Source: an uncultured Paludibaculum sp. (lineage in GTDB: Bacteria > Acidobacteriota > Terriglobia > Bryobacterales > Bryobacteraceae). From it: a stretch of 64,000 nt of DNA. This document shows positions 31,553 to 41,050 of the stretch, piece by piece (the first letter of the stretch is position 1; every line of letters begins with the position of its first letter). Location: NCBI RefSeq assembly GCF_963665245.1, contig NZ_OY762269.1, forward strand, positions 2,796,501 through 2,860,500, in the 5' to 3' direction. The notes under the pieces were generated by a model. It was not told where the DNA came from and searched no databases. It was given only the letters and a program-made list of their open reading frames with translations. The translations under genes were made by a program, and so were the position numbers.

Positions 31553-32731
31553 TCAGCGTCCTTCCTTTACCACTCGATGGCCCAGCATGGAGCCCATACA
31601 CACTTCCAACAGTGTCCCATTCAGGTTGGCCAGCAGACGCGACTTCAAGTCCAGATAGCCTTGCGTGCCGGAGAAGAGGTCCTGCACGATCTCCATCATG
31701 CGGGGACTGCGGCGCATGAACTCGATCATGCGCGCCGGCACGCTGGAGAAGAGGAACCGCTGGATGAAGAAGCGCTTGGCCAAGCCGGCGCCCAGCGTCA
31801 GATCTTCCATGAACTCACGATGAATCAGCGATCGGTACAACGCGGGGCGCTGGGCGGGTTCGTGTTGCTCGTTCAATACCGACTGCGCGGCCAGGTCGCC
31901 GGAGCGGAAAGCGTAGTAGAGCCCCTCGCCGGTAACCGGGTCCACCAGGCCGGCCGCGTCGCCCACGGCCATCCATCCCTCTCCGCTAACGCGGTTGCTG
32001 CGCCACGACGGCCTCTCCAGGGCCGGAATCATGTGCCCGTAGAAGGTGGCGTCCTTCCAGGGGATGCCCTGCTCGGTCATGTACTGCTCCAGCCGCGTGC
32101 GCATCTTGCGCGCCGGTTCGCCCTTGCCGCAGATGCCCACCGAGAGGTGGCCGCACCGTGGGAACACCCAGATGTACCCCTCAAAGTTCGGGAAGAACTG
32201 GATATCGATGCGGTTGCGTTCGTCCGGCACCCAATATCCCAGTGCGTACATCGAATCCGAGGCAGACCATTCGGTGCCTACGTTCTTCAGGGAATTGCGC
32301 GCGCCCGTGGCCACGACGACGAAATCAGCATCCAGCGCACCCTTGCGCGTCTTCACTGACCAGCGCGCTCCCTTGCGCTCCAAGCCCGTAACCCGGTCCT
32401 GCTCGATCTGAACGCCGGAGTCTTCGGCCCGCTTCAGCAGGAGGCCGTTCAGGTCGTAGCGGGAGAAGATCACCAGGGGCTGCGTGAGCCGCATGGTCAC
32501 TGAGCCGCCGCGGGGCTCAGACAGCACCGCTTCCGACACAACCTTCTTGGGACTATCATTCTCAAGCAAAAACGGGTAGCGCGTGTACGCCTTGCACGTG
32601 ATGCCACCGCCGCAGGGCTTCTCCCAGGCGAGCTTTTCGTCGAGCAGGATGGTGCTCAGGCCGGCCGCGGACAACCGCGCGGCCGCCATCGAACCCGCCG
32701 GTCCTCCTCCCAGGACGGCGACGCGTTTCAC
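31553..32731 (-). CDS. Geranylgeranyl reductase-like FAD-dependent oxidoreductase
   Basis: 392 aa. The start is taken at a GTG (VKRVAVLGGGPAGS) that overlaps the upstream lipoprotein stop as GTGA; longer frames lack similarity. FAD motifs: VAVLGGGPAGSMAAARL (Rossmann GxGxxG), LDEKLAWEKPCGGG (the PCGGG signature of the geranylgeranyl reductase family), VVATGARNSL and WMAVGDAAGLVDPVTGEGLYYAFRSG (GD motif). The family reduces isoprenoid chains of quinones, chlorophyll or lipids; the substrate here is uncertain. Overlap with the lipoprotein gene and 3-bp spacing to hemL indicate one operon. Confidence 0.88.
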   Translation of the reverse strand: MKRVAVLGGGPAGSMAAARLSAAGLSTILLDEKLAWEKPCGGGITCKAYTRYPFLLENDSPKKVVSEAVLSEPRGGSVTMRLTQPLVIFSRYDLNGLLLKRAEDSGVQIEQDRVTGLERKGARWSVKTRKGALDADFVVVATGARNSLKNVGTEWSASDSMYALGYWVPDERNRIDIQFFPNFEGYIWVFPRCGHLSVGICGKGEPARKMRTRLEQYMTEQGIPWKDATFYGHMIPALERPSWRSNRVSGEGWMAVGDAAGLVDPVTGEGLYYAFRSGDLAAQSVLNEQHEPAQRPALYRSLIHREFMEDLTLGAGLAKRFFIQRFLFSSVPARMIEFMRRSPRMMEIVQDLFSGTQGYLDLKSRLLANLNGTLLEVCMGSMLGHRVVKEGR

Positions 32732-33156
32732 TTCTTTTCCGGCGTCTTTCCCGCACCCATGGGCGGATGGTTGGGGGGCATCTCGCCGGCTGCGCCGCTG
32801 GGAGGCAGGCTCGGCATGTTGGGCGCTGGTGCCATGCCCGGCATCGCTGCGCCATGACCGCTGTCGGCCTTCTTCTTCACCACCCATTCGGTCCCCTGCC
32901 GTTCCAGCGAGTAGTGCATCTGCATGCCGGCGGAAGCGTCGGCTCCCTTGGGCTTGAACGAAACCGTCGCCTCGGCGGTGTTGTCCTTGAACGTGACACC
33001 GCTGACAGTGACGTCCATGCTCGCCAGTTGCAGGCCGGTGTTCTTGCTTAGGTGATTGATGATTCCTTGTTTCACCGCCTCATCCGTTTGGATGTTCTTG
33101 GAACACGCGGAGAGCAGAAGAAAAGCCAGCGGCGCGATCAGTTTCAGGTGTTTCAC
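32728..33156 (-). CDS. Small lipoprotein
   Basis: 142 aa starting with GTG. The lipobox LLSAC (Cys18) predicts a lipid-anchored envelope protein. Residues ~25-95 form a compact alpha/beta domain (VKQGIINHLSKNTGLQ, MDVTVSGVTFKDNTAEATVSFKPKG) similar in layout to small nuclear-transport-factor-like folds. The last 45 residues are Pro/Gly/Met-rich and disordered. First gene of the lipoprotein-flavoprotein-hemL-sulfatase run. Confidence 0.7.
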   Translation of the reverse strand: MKHLKLIAPLAFLLLSACSKNIQTDEAVKQGIINHLSKNTGLQLASMDVTVSGVTFKDNTAEATVSFKPKGADASAGMQMHYSLERQGTEWVVKKKADSGHGAAMPGMAPAPNMPSLPPSGAAGEMPPNHPPMGAGKTPEKK

Positions 33157-33178
33157 CCTTCGATTATAGCTACCTCCC

Positions 33179-33216
33179 CCAGCCCGGCCACCACTATGTG
33201 AGGCGGTGCGGGCTGG
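33179..33216 (-). terminator. Hairpin between propeller protein and lipoprotein genes
   Basis: CCAGCCCG (33179-33186) pairs perfectly with CGGGCTGG (33209-33216), and an inner CACC/GGTG extends the stem. It lies just after the propeller gene's stop on the minus strand. No T-run follows, so termination function is uncertain. Confidence 0.4.
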
Positions 33217-33229
33217 AAGACGGCGGAGG

Positions 33230-36200
33230 TTACCGAACTGCGATGGTGACGGTCTGAGTACTGTCCTTGCCCCCGATTCTCAGTACCACCGGAACGGCTG
33301 GGCCGGGCGTCACGTCATCCGGTACCTTTAGATTCAGCGTCAGATAGCCCGCCGTCTGGCCCGGAGTGTTGCCCCAATAGTAGACGTCGCAGGGCAGGCC
33401 GCCGATGAAGACCTCTACCGTGGCTTCAGGTTTGTGGTCGGCGTCATGTACGATTTGACCGTCCGCCAGCGCCGGAGTCATCACGCCGCCGCCGATCGCG
33501 TACAGGATCACCGGCCGGCCGTGCTCAGCCGGGTTGTCCGCCGTATTCGTGGAGCGGTCCTCATTCTCCGCCCGTGCCTGGCCCTGGCCCGAGCCATCGG
33601 CGGTGAAAAGGCCGGGGGCCGTCGGCGCCAGCGGGATCACGATGGGCTCGCTGGCCAGATTGCCCCGGTTGACCACGATGGTTGCCGTGTCGCCAGTCAC
33701 GCCGAAGGGCACAATGGCGGAGATGAACGTGCTCTGCACAGACTCCAGTGCGGCTGGCGTGCCGTTGACGGTCACCGTCACGCCAGCCAGGGTGGTGGGC
33801 AAATCGACTGCGGGATCCGCGGGCATCAGCGGACCGGAGAAGGCAAATCCTTCGCCCTGCAGCAGGATCGGCAGCCCTGGCGCAATTGCCTGCGAGGTGC
33901 GCTCTGCCTGATGCAGGACGCCCGCCGCGGTCAGGCTTGGGGGCGTCGGGTTCGTTACTCGCAGGGTAATCTGCACCGGAGTGGCCGGCACGCCGGCGAG
34001 CGGCGAAGATACCTCAATGGTCGCCGTGTACTCACCGGCCGCCAATCCGCTGGCATCCACTTTAACGATCAACTCGCCCGCTGCCGTTGGGTTGGGAACG
34101 GCCCGTACCCACGGAGCATCGGTGAGTACCTTGCCCTCCAAAGGCAGCCCGCCCGCCGGGCTGGTGACAACTACCGTCTTTTCCGCGGTCAACGGACTTC
34201 CGTCGAGCAGGATCTCGAAAGTCAGGCTGGTCTGTTGGACGGTGGCCGGCGCGCTGAGCCCCGAAACCCCCGCCACGAATCCATCGGCCACGCCGCCCAG
34301 GTAGCTCGTGCTGAGGGCCGGTAGCGTACCAGTGAGGTCTCGCGAATTGGTGTAGCCACCGATCAATGGGCCTTTGTCCGTGCTCACGACGGCACCCGAA
34401 TACTCCATCCCGCTTCCGCCAATCAGCGTTGCCAGCGAAAATCCCGGTGCCAGCGTTGATACTCTCGCCAGGAAGGCATCGCTCGCCCCGCCGAGCGGTA
34501 GATCGCCCACGCCGGCCGTGGCCGGGAAGTCACGGGACCCGGTCCATCCCGTCACTGCGAGCAAACCGTTGGGCTCCACCGCCAGATGCGTGGCGACATC
34601 CGTTGAGTTGCCACCGAGAAGAGTTGAGAATGCCAGGGCGCCGGTTCCTGCCTCCAGCTTGGCTGCAAAGGCGTCGTAGTCCCCGCCGATCGCCGTCTGT
34701 GGGGCGCCGGAGGTGGTGGGGAAGTCGTCGGATTCCGTCTCGCCCGCCACGTACACCGAGCCGTCGGAACCCACCGTCATCGCATAGACCTCATCATCCC
34801 CGGAGCCGCCGAGGTAAGTGGACTGCAGTACCGATTGTCCGTCCTTGTCCATGTGGAACAGAAAGCCGTCTCCGGCGAGCTGACCGCAGGAGTAGACGAT
34901 GTTCTTGTCCAGAGGGTTCAGGGCTAAGCCGTAAATGTACTGATAGGTCAGCTCGGCAGCCGGCTCGCTCCAGGTCTGCCCATAGTCCAGCGACTTGTAG
35001 ATCCCGAGCTGAGTTGCCGCGTAGACGACACCGGGTATCGCTGGATGCGCCCGGAATTCAAATGCCGGAAAGAACGGCGGCATCCCACCGCGCATCGACC
35101 GCCACGAAGCTCCTCCGTCGTTGCTGCGGTAAGAGCCGGTGAATATGGACGACGCGTATACGGTGTTCGAATCGGAGGGGTCGATGTAGACGGCGGTGTA
35201 GACCTCATCCATCGGGCCCGCGTTCAGCATGGTCCAGGTTGCGCCAGCGTCCCTGCTGCGGTAAACCCCCAGATAGCCGGCGGCAAAGAGCGTCTCTGGC
35301 GTCTTCGGATCGACCGCCACTTGATACAAGTAGGGATAGTATTTGTTAATCCCAATGTTGGCCGAACTCCAAGTGGCACCGGCATCCGTGCTCTTCATGA
35401 TGCCGTTGGTGTTGGTGGTGGCATAGAGTGTTGTGGGTGTCTTCGGATCGATGGCCAGTTGCCACACGCTTTTGCCCAGGCCGACATTGGCCCCAGTCCA
35501 GTTCGAGCCGCCGTCGGTGGACTTGAAGGCCCCGCCCGTGGCAGTAGCGACGTATACCGTGGTCGGTGTGATTGGGTCCACCACTACGTATTGGGCAGAG
35601 GCTGAGGTCATGCCGGAACTGCTGGCGATCCACGTAACGCCACCATCTGTCGACTTGAAGACGCCGCGACCCGTTGCGACGTAGAGGATCTGCGGATTCG
35701 TGGGATCCAGGGCTATCGATTTGCCCTCCGCTCCACGCATGCCGTCCGCACTGGCGGCCCATGAGACGCCCGCATCGCCCGACCGCCAAACGCCCGCGCT
35801 TTGATGGTTCTTCTGCCACGACTTCACCATGAGAAGATCGCTGGCGGAGGTAGAGCCCGCGAGCTGGAGAGTGCCGTCCGGCAATATGACGATCGCGTTG
35901 CCCTCTACCCAGCCGTTGCCGCCCAGGACGGTGCTGGATACCAGCTTGGCTCCCTTTGCATCCAGCCGTGCGATGATCGCCCCCGGTCCCGAGGAGAATG
36001 CACTGCGGGAAGCGGCGGCCTGGGTAGGAAAGTTCGTGGAGTCGGTGTGCCCGGTGACTGCAACTACGCCCGTCGAATTGACGCTAATGCCATACAGCTC
36101 GTCATCATCCTCGCCACCCAAATAGGTGCAATACACCAAACTCCCGTCTTTGCCGGACAACTTGGCGACAAATCCGTTCTCAGCCCCTGCGCTGAAACGC

Positions 36201-36730
36201 TGGAACGCTTCGGTGGAGGTGGGGAAATCGGTGGACGTTGTCCACCCTGCGATGTACACATCGCCTTTGTCGTCGACGGCTATGGCCGTTGCCTCTTCCG
36301 CCTTGCTGCCACCCAGTTTGGCTGTCCAGAGCACGCCGGAACGGTTGGCCTTGATCTTCTGGACAAAAACATCACCGCGCTCGTCCGCGGCCGCGCCCGC
36401 CGTGGCCTTGAAATCAGCGGACGTCGACATGCCCGCGGCGAAAAGGTTGCCCTGAGCGTCCTTGCTCATGGCCACAATCTCGTCGTCCGCCGTGCCGCCC
36501 AGGTAGCCATAGACCAACCCCAGGCCAGCTCCGGAGACTAGCGGGTTTCTGGCTGCCGCAGCAGCCGCGCGGGCCTTCGCCCGCCCGCGATCTCGCGGTC
36601 TCTCACCGCGTAAATTCCTGATTATACTGTGTGAATCCGCGGCTCCGGCGTGTTGCGCAAGCCGGGCATAATCGACGGGGGAACCAGCCAGCAGAAATGC
36701 CGGCAAGAGGGAGGCAAATATCGGGTTCAT
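33230..36730 (-). CDS. Large secreted SBBP/BNR beta-propeller protein with TIGR03437-like C-terminus
   Basis: 1166 aa. A signal peptide (MNPIFASLLPAFLLAG) is followed by repeats of the SBBP type (GDVYIAGWTTSTDFPTS, GVVAVTGHTDSTNFPT, VYVAGETESDDFPTTSGA, LAVTGWTGSRDFPAT), interrupted by a BNR/sortilin-like propeller (GVFKSTDGGVTWIASSSG, GAFKSTDGGSNWTGA, GIYKSLDYGQTWS). Then an Ig-like region, and a C-terminal domain (ITLRVTNPTPPSLTAAGVLH to TVTIAVR) matching the Solibacter C-terminal domain TIGR03437, with GLFTADGSGQGQA and YAIGGG. Presumably a cell-surface or secreted binding protein; no catalytic residues were recognised. Confidence 0.9.
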   Translation of the reverse strand: MNPIFASLLPAFLLAGSPVDYARLAQHAGAADSHSIIRNLRGERPRDRGRAKARAAAAAARNPLVSGAGLGLVYGYLGGTADDEIVAMSKDAQGNLFAAGMSTSADFKATAGAAADERGDVFVQKIKANRSGVLWTAKLGGSKAEEATAIAVDDKGDVYIAGWTTSTDFPTSTEAFQRFSAGAENGFVAKLSGKDGSLVYCTYLGGEDDDELYGISVNSTGVVAVTGHTDSTNFPTQAAASRSAFSSGPGAIIARLDAKGAKLVSSTVLGGNGWVEGNAIVILPDGTLQLAGSTSASDLLMVKSWQKNHQSAGVWRSGDAGVSWAASADGMRGAEGKSIALDPTNPQILYVATGRGVFKSTDGGVTWIASSSGMTSASAQYVVVDPITPTTVYVATATGGAFKSTDGGSNWTGANVGLGKSVWQLAIDPKTPTTLYATTNTNGIMKSTDAGATWSSANIGINKYYPYLYQVAVDPKTPETLFAAGYLGVYRSRDAGATWTMLNAGPMDEVYTAVYIDPSDSNTVYASSIFTGSYRSNDGGASWRSMRGGMPPFFPAFEFRAHPAIPGVVYAATQLGIYKSLDYGQTWSEPAAELTYQYIYGLALNPLDKNIVYSCGQLAGDGFLFHMDKDGQSVLQSTYLGGSGDDEVYAMTVGSDGSVYVAGETESDDFPTTSGAPQTAIGGDYDAFAAKLEAGTGALAFSTLLGGNSTDVATHLAVEPNGLLAVTGWTGSRDFPATAGVGDLPLGGASDAFLARVSTLAPGFSLATLIGGSGMEYSGAVVSTDKGPLIGGYTNSRDLTGTLPALSTSYLGGVADGFVAGVSGLSAPATVQQTSLTFEILLDGSPLTAEKTVVVTSPAGGLPLEGKVLTDAPWVRAVPNPTAAGELIVKVDASGLAAGEYTATIEVSSPLAGVPATPVQITLRVTNPTPPSLTAAGVLHQAERTSQAIAPGLPILLQGEGFAFSGPLMPADPAVDLPTTLAGVTVTVNGTPAALESVQSTFISAIVPFGVTGDTATIVVNRGNLASEPIVIPLAPTAPGLFTADGSGQGQARAENEDRSTNTADNPAEHGRPVILYAIGGGVMTPALADGQIVHDADHKPEATVEVFIGGLPCDVYYWGNTPGQTAGYLTLNLKVPDDVTPGPAVPVVLRIGGKDSTQTVTIAVR

Positions 36731-36821
36731 TGGATCTGCGAGGCGAACAGTGACCGTAAGCAGATCTATTATGCTGCATTGTCCAGCAGAAACGTAAGGC
36801 TTATGTTAAAAAAATTATGGC

Positions 36822-37643
36822 TTACGGAATCCGGGCCGCTAATTGCGAGGCCCAAGCCGCGGCATCGGCGGCCGGCGGGACATTTGTGTATCCGGCTACC
36901 CGGGCGCCTTTCCGGAATAGGCACATCTTTCCGAGGTAGCGGTCTTCCGTCGCGTAGCCTTCATCACCCGCCTTCGCCGCGCTGCCACCCGGGAACCGCT
37001 CCTTCAACTTCGCGAATAGGGCTGTGGCTGCCGCTGCCGACTCTTCCGTCACCACAAACGACTTGCCTTCCGTGTATTGAGCCAAATAGCCGCGTTTCAG
37101 AATGCGCAGGCCCAATACGCTTTGCGGCACCAGACGCGGAGAGCCAGCCTGCAGATTCTCCTTCGGAAACCATCCCAACTCCATCGGGATATCCGTGGAT
37201 CCGTTGATTTTCTTCTCCAACTCCAGGGCGGCCGCATGCAACAGGGTGGCGTGGTCCCCCTCCGGCTCCGCTGCTATTTCACCCAAATAGGGACCCTTGG
37301 CAAATAGCACCTTGCGCCCCGTCACCTGTCCGCCGGCCCCAATCTTCACGACGGGTAGCCTGGGATCCAGATTGCCCGTGAACATTCCATAGGCGAGTTC
37401 CGGTGACTGAAAGGTGCTGATATCCACAATCAGCTTCAAGTCGCCCTTCTTGCACGTGACGCCACGCATGCTCCGGAATCCGTACAGGAAGTATCCCTCC
37501 GAGTTCCCATTCATGTATTCGTAAAGAGTTTCGGTGTCGAACTGTCTCGGCTGTCCATCCTGGACAAAGCCCGGAGCGATGGAGCAGTCCGGAGACTGCC
37601 CCATTGCTACCAATCCAACCAGTGACAGCAGTGCAAGCTTCAC
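36822..37643 (-). CDS. Hypothetical secreted protein (DUF6599-like)
   Basis: 273 aa from a GTG that overlaps the upstream aldo/keto reductase stop (GTGA, 37640-37643), giving a signal peptide (KLALLSLVGLVAMGQS). Conserved-looking segments are ETLYEYMNGNSEGYFLYGF, LIVDISTFQSPELAYGMFT and VLFAKGPYLGEI. This pattern recalls DUF6599 proteins, found near redox or ferredoxin genes, but the assignment is from memory of motifs only. Coupling to the reductase suggests a joint role in the envelope. Confidence 0.65.
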   Translation of the reverse strand: MKLALLSLVGLVAMGQSPDCSIAPGFVQDGQPRQFDTETLYEYMNGNSEGYFLYGFRSMRGVTCKKGDLKLIVDISTFQSPELAYGMFTGNLDPRLPVVKIGAGGQVTGRKVLFAKGPYLGEIAAEPEGDHATLLHAAALELEKKINGSTDIPMELGWFPKENLQAGSPRLVPQSVLGLRILKRGYLAQYTEGKSFVVTEESAAAATALFAKLKERFPGGSAAKAGDEGYATEDRYLGKMCLFRKGARVAGYTNVPPAADAAAWASQLAARIP

Positions 37644-38764
37644 GCAAACATCTCCTGTGCCCGCGCGACCCGTTCGGCCACGCGCACGCCGTTCGGGCAG
37701 TTCACGCTGCATTGGGTGCAGTCGCCGCACTTCACCTGCTGCAACTCGCCAGGTAAGGTCTGATAGTTCTCTCGTCCGAGAGCGAACTCGCCGTAGCCTT
37801 CGGCGTAGCTGACATAGCGGATGATGTCGCTCACCGGCAACCCCTGCGCGCACTTGCCGTTGCACGTGCCGCAGAACCGGCAATACAGCGGGCTGATGTA
37901 CTTCAACTGCGCCGCCAGCAACTTGTCGTCCAGTTCCTTCTTGTAGCCGGCGGCCACAGCCTTGAAGTTCTCATCCAACTGGTCGGAGTCCATGATGCCC
38001 GGGATCGAGGTGTGAATGGCCGGACGCCGCACGGCCCACTTGAGAGCGGCGGCCATGGTGCCGGTCTTCGAGAGCTTCTCGAACATCGGCGAACCTTGTT
38101 TGTTCTGCCGGAACCCTCCAGCCATCACCTTCATGGCCACGATGCCCATGCCGGCCGCATTCGCCTTGTCGATCAGGGTGTCGAGCTCAGGGTCCATCGT
38201 GAAGTTGTAGCTCATGAGAAGGACGTCGGTCCGCTTCTTCTCGATGAGGAACGGGATCATCTCTTTGTGGCCGCTGTGAAAGCTCACGCCCTTGAAGCGG
38301 ACTTTGCCGGCCTTGACGGCTTCGTCCTGCGCGTCGAAGAGTTCATCTGGAGCGGACGAGGGCGTGGAGCGGGAATGCAGGTACCACACGTCGATGTGGT
38401 CCGTCTGCAACTCCTTCAGGGTCGTATCCAGATTTGCCAGAACCTCGGCCTTGGTCTTGCCGGGCGTCTTGCTGGTGATGTGCAACTTGTCGCGGCGGCT
38501 CTTCAGCGCCGCGCCCACCATGCGTTCGTTGTTGCCATTCTGGTAGCCACGGGCTGTGTCGAACCAGTTGATGCCAGCGTCGGCAGCCTGTTCGATCACA
38601 GTCGGGTCGGAGGTGGTCATGCAGCCGAAGCCAAGCACGGTCACCTTGATGCCGGTCTTGCCCAGCGTTCGCTTCGGCATCTCGGGGGCGGAAGGAGCCG
38701 CCTCAAGACCCACTGTCCCAGCCAGGCCGATGCCGGCCAGAAAACCGCGTCGGGTCGCGCTCAT
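37640..38764 (-). CDS. Tat-exported aldo/keto reductase with C-terminal 4Fe-4S ferredoxin motif
   Basis: 374 aa. The twin-arginine signal MSATRRGFLAGIGLAG is followed by an AKR barrel: LGKTGIKVTVLGFGC, NWFDTARGYQNGNNERMVG (catalytic Asp-Tyr region), HIDVWYLHS, MGIVAMKVMAGG. After ~residue 315 come two Cys clusters, YCRFCGTCNGKCAQGLPVSD and CGDCTQCSVNCPNGVRV, the bacterial ferredoxin-type tail of this AKR subgroup. It probably reduces or oxidises a sugar-like or carbonyl substrate in the periplasm with Fe-S electrons; the substrate is unknown. Paralogous to 39908-41038 on the opposite strand. Confidence 0.88.
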   Translation of the reverse strand: MSATRRGFLAGIGLAGTVGLEAAPSAPEMPKRTLGKTGIKVTVLGFGCMTTSDPTVIEQAADAGINWFDTARGYQNGNNERMVGAALKSRRDKLHITSKTPGKTKAEVLANLDTTLKELQTDHIDVWYLHSRSTPSSAPDELFDAQDEAVKAGKVRFKGVSFHSGHKEMIPFLIEKKRTDVLLMSYNFTMDPELDTLIDKANAAGMGIVAMKVMAGGFRQNKQGSPMFEKLSKTGTMAAALKWAVRRPAIHTSIPGIMDSDQLDENFKAVAAGYKKELDDKLLAAQLKYISPLYCRFCGTCNGKCAQGLPVSDIIRYVSYAEGYGEFALGRENYQTLPGELQQVKCGDCTQCSVNCPNGVRVAERVARAQEMFA

Positions 38765-38826
38765 GTGGAAATCCTCCTTTACAGAGATTCAGCTCTTTAC
38801 ATACTATATTGACTGAGGTGTTTGCA

Positions 38827-39861
38827 ATGGCCACTACTTTCACCCGCCGGAGTCTCTTTGGCGCATCCGCCGGCCTGCTGCTGGCTTCCCGCACTGCCCG
38901 AGCAGCCACCCAAGTACCCGCCGCTCTCATCAAGGGCGAGGATCGCCGCAAAAACATCACGCAGGCGCTGCGCCTGATCGACAAGGAGCTTACCGCCAAA
39001 CTGCGTGGGCGGAAGTCCGTGGTGATCAAGCCCAACATGGTCTCCACGGAGCGCCAGTTGGCCGCCACCCATGCCGATGCACTCAACGGCATTCTCGATT
39101 ACCTGGCCGATCGATATAAGGGGCCCGTCTTCATCGCCGAATCCTCCGCCGGCTACACTACGTCCGGATTCGACAACTTCAAGTACCAGTTGGCCATCGA
39201 CGATCACAAGAAGATGAACGTCAAGCTGGTGGACCTGAACGAAGAGGCCGAGTACGAGACGCTACAGATCCTCGACGGCAACCTGCAGATCCAGCCTGTC
39301 CGCCTCGCCAAACGCCTGCTCGATCCGGACGCTTTCGTCATCTCCGCCGGTCTGATGAAGACCCACAACGTGGTCATTGCCACCCTCAACATTAAGAACA
39401 TGGCGCTGGGCGCTCCGCTGCACTACAAGCGTGGCGAGGCCAAGCGCTGGAACGACAAGCGCGTGTACCATGGCGGAGTCCGCCAGACCCACTACGACAT
39501 CATGCGGACGGCCGAACGCATGAAGCCGAACTGGGGCGTGGCCGTCATCGACGGTTTCGAGGGCATGGAAGGCAACGGGCCGTCATCCGGCAATCCCGTC
39601 GCCTCCCGCGTCGCCATCGCTTCCACCGACTTCGTGGCCGCCGACCGCCTCGGCGTCGACTGCATGGGCGTCAATCCCGAGTGGATGGGCTACCTGCACT
39701 ACTGCGAGAAGGTGGGCATCGGGACGTTCGACCGCGCCGGCATCGAGGTGCGCGGGGAGAGCCCTGAGAAGGTGCAGATCAAGTACAGACTACACACCGA
39801 CCTTGACCGCGAGTTGCAGTGGATGGGCCCGCTCACCGAACTGCCTCCCAAGCTCGGTTGA
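38827..39861 (+). CDS. Tat-exported DUF362 protein
   Basis: 344 aa. GAGGTG 7 nt upstream supports this ATG over one 18 nt earlier. A twin-arginine signal (TFTRRSLFGASAG) precedes a DUF362 domain: VVIKPNMVSTERQLAATHADALNGILDYL, VFIAESSAG, SAGLMKTHNVVIATLNIKNMALG, GVAVIDGFEGMEGNGP and FVAADRLGVDCMG. DUF362 proteins often carry or accompany ferredoxin domains; function is unknown. It lies between two paralogous aldo/keto reductases, one divergent and one 46 bp downstream, which suggests a functional module in the envelope. Confidence 0.85.
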   Translation: MATTFTRRSLFGASAGLLLASRTARAATQVPAALIKGEDRRKNITQALRLIDKELTAKLRGRKSVVIKPNMVSTERQLAATHADALNGILDYLADRYKGPVFIAESSAGYTTSGFDNFKYQLAIDDHKKMNVKLVDLNEEAEYETLQILDGNLQIQPVRLAKRLLDPDAFVISAGLMKTHNVVIATLNIKNMALGAPLHYKRGEAKRWNDKRVYHGGVRQTHYDIMRTAERMKPNWGVAVIDGFEGMEGNGPSSGNPVASRVAIASTDFVAADRLGVDCMGVNPEWMGYLHYCEKVGIGTFDRAGIEVRGESPEKVQIKYRLHTDLDRELQWMGPLTELPPKLG

Positions 39862-39907
39862 GGGGAGCCATGGGCCGCTGAAGAGTTCTGTCCGGAGGTT
39901 GTATACC

Positions 39908-41038
39908 GTGAGTTTGAATCTCTCTCGCCGCGGCTTTCTGGCTGCCGGCGCCATTTCGCCCGCTCTGCTGGCCGCGCCGGGCGCGCCGCCGCCCGCGCCC
40001 ATCAGAACATTGGGCCGTACTGGCCTAAAGGTCACCAGTGTCGGCTTCGGCTGCATGGTGACGTCGGATCCCACCGTCATTGAACGCGCCGTGGACCAGG
40101 GCATCACCTACTTCGATACGGCGCGTGTCTACTCGGGCGGCAACAACGAGCGCATGGTGGGCACGGCGCTGAAGCCGCACCGGCAGAAGCTCGTTATTAC
40201 CTCCAAGACGATCGCCCGCGACAAAGAGGGCGCCCTGCGCGACATCGACACGACGCTCAAGGAACTGGGCACCGATCACATCGACATCTGGTACCTGCAT
40301 GCCAAGGACCGGGCCGACCAGATCACGCCCGACCTGCTGGAGGCGCAGCAGATCGCCAAGAAGCAGGGCAAGATCCGCTTCGCCGGGCTCAGCCTGCATA
40401 ACGGCCACGCCGAGGTGATCCCCGCGGCGATCAAGACAGGCTCCATCGATGTCATCCTCACCACCTACAACTTCGCGATGGCCCAGACGATGGAACCGCT
40501 GGTGAAGTCCATCTCCGACGCCGGCATCGGCGTGGTGGCCATGAAGGTGATGGCCGGCAGCATGCGGCTGGACCGCAGCTACGATTACGACCGCGCCAAG
40601 GCGGCCATGGCCAAGCCTGGCGCCGCTCTATCCGCTCTCAAGTGGGCATTGCGGATGCCCTATATCCATACGGCCATCCCGAGCATCAAGGACAACGAGC
40701 AACTCGAAGAGAATCTGAAGGCGCTACGTGAGCCCTATCAGTCCGCCGATGCCAAGCTGTTGGCCGCGCATCTGGACCGCATCACTCCACTGTATTGCCG
40801 CATGTGCGGGACCTGCGCCGGCGCCTGCCCGCAGGGGTTGCCGGTGAGCGACATGCTCCGCTACCTCACCTATGCGGACGGGTACGGCGAGTTCGCGCTA
40901 GCGCGCGACAACTTCCAGACCATGCCGGCCGAACTGCAGCAGGTCCGCTGCGAGTCGTGCGACCACTGCACCATCCAGTGCCCGAACGGAGTGCGCGTGC
41001 GGGAACGCCTTATCCGCACGCAGGAGTTGCTGGCCTAA
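39908..41038 (+). CDS. Tat-exported aldo/keto reductase with 4Fe-4S tail (paralogue)
   Basis: 376 aa from a GTG with GGAGG about 10 nt upstream. The twin-arginine signal LNLSRRGFLAAGA leads into an AKR barrel closely matching 37640-38764 (LGRTGLKVTSVGFGCMVTSDPTVIE against LGKTGIKVTVLGFGCMTTSDPTVIE). TYFDTARVYSGGNNERMVG holds the active-site Asp/Tyr. The Fe-S tail is YCRMCGTCAGACPQGLPVSD and CESCDHCTIQCPNGVRV. Roughly half the residues are identical by eye to the paralogue, so the two are an old duplication. Confidence 0.88.
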   Translation: MSLNLSRRGFLAAGAISPALLAAPGAPPPAPIRTLGRTGLKVTSVGFGCMVTSDPTVIERAVDQGITYFDTARVYSGGNNERMVGTALKPHRQKLVITSKTIARDKEGALRDIDTTLKELGTDHIDIWYLHAKDRADQITPDLLEAQQIAKKQGKIRFAGLSLHNGHAEVIPAAIKTGSIDVILTTYNFAMAQTMEPLVKSISDAGIGVVAMKVMAGSMRLDRSYDYDRAKAAMAKPGAALSALKWALRMPYIHTAIPSIKDNEQLEENLKALREPYQSADAKLLAAHLDRITPLYCRMCGTCAGACPQGLPVSDMLRYLTYADGYGEFALARDNFQTMPAELQQVRCESCDHCTIQCPNGVRVRERLIRTQELLA

Positions 41039-41050
41039 TCGGCCACCGGG

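Noticed and set aside
28898..32359. 1153-codon plus-strand frame
   Set aside because: Antisense to the sulfatase, hemL and flavoprotein genes, all with diagnostic motifs; the long frame is a product of high-GC codon use.
33163..33168. TATAAT on the minus strand just before the lipoprotein gene at 32728-33156
   Set aside because: Only about 6 nt from the start codon and without a -35 partner; probably fortuitous.
36789..36826. AT-rich dyad CGTAAG...CTTACG around the stop of the 36822 gene, with a run of seven T on the minus strand
   Set aside because: Only six perfect pairs, and the T-run falls in the loop rather than after the stem, so it is not a credible terminator.
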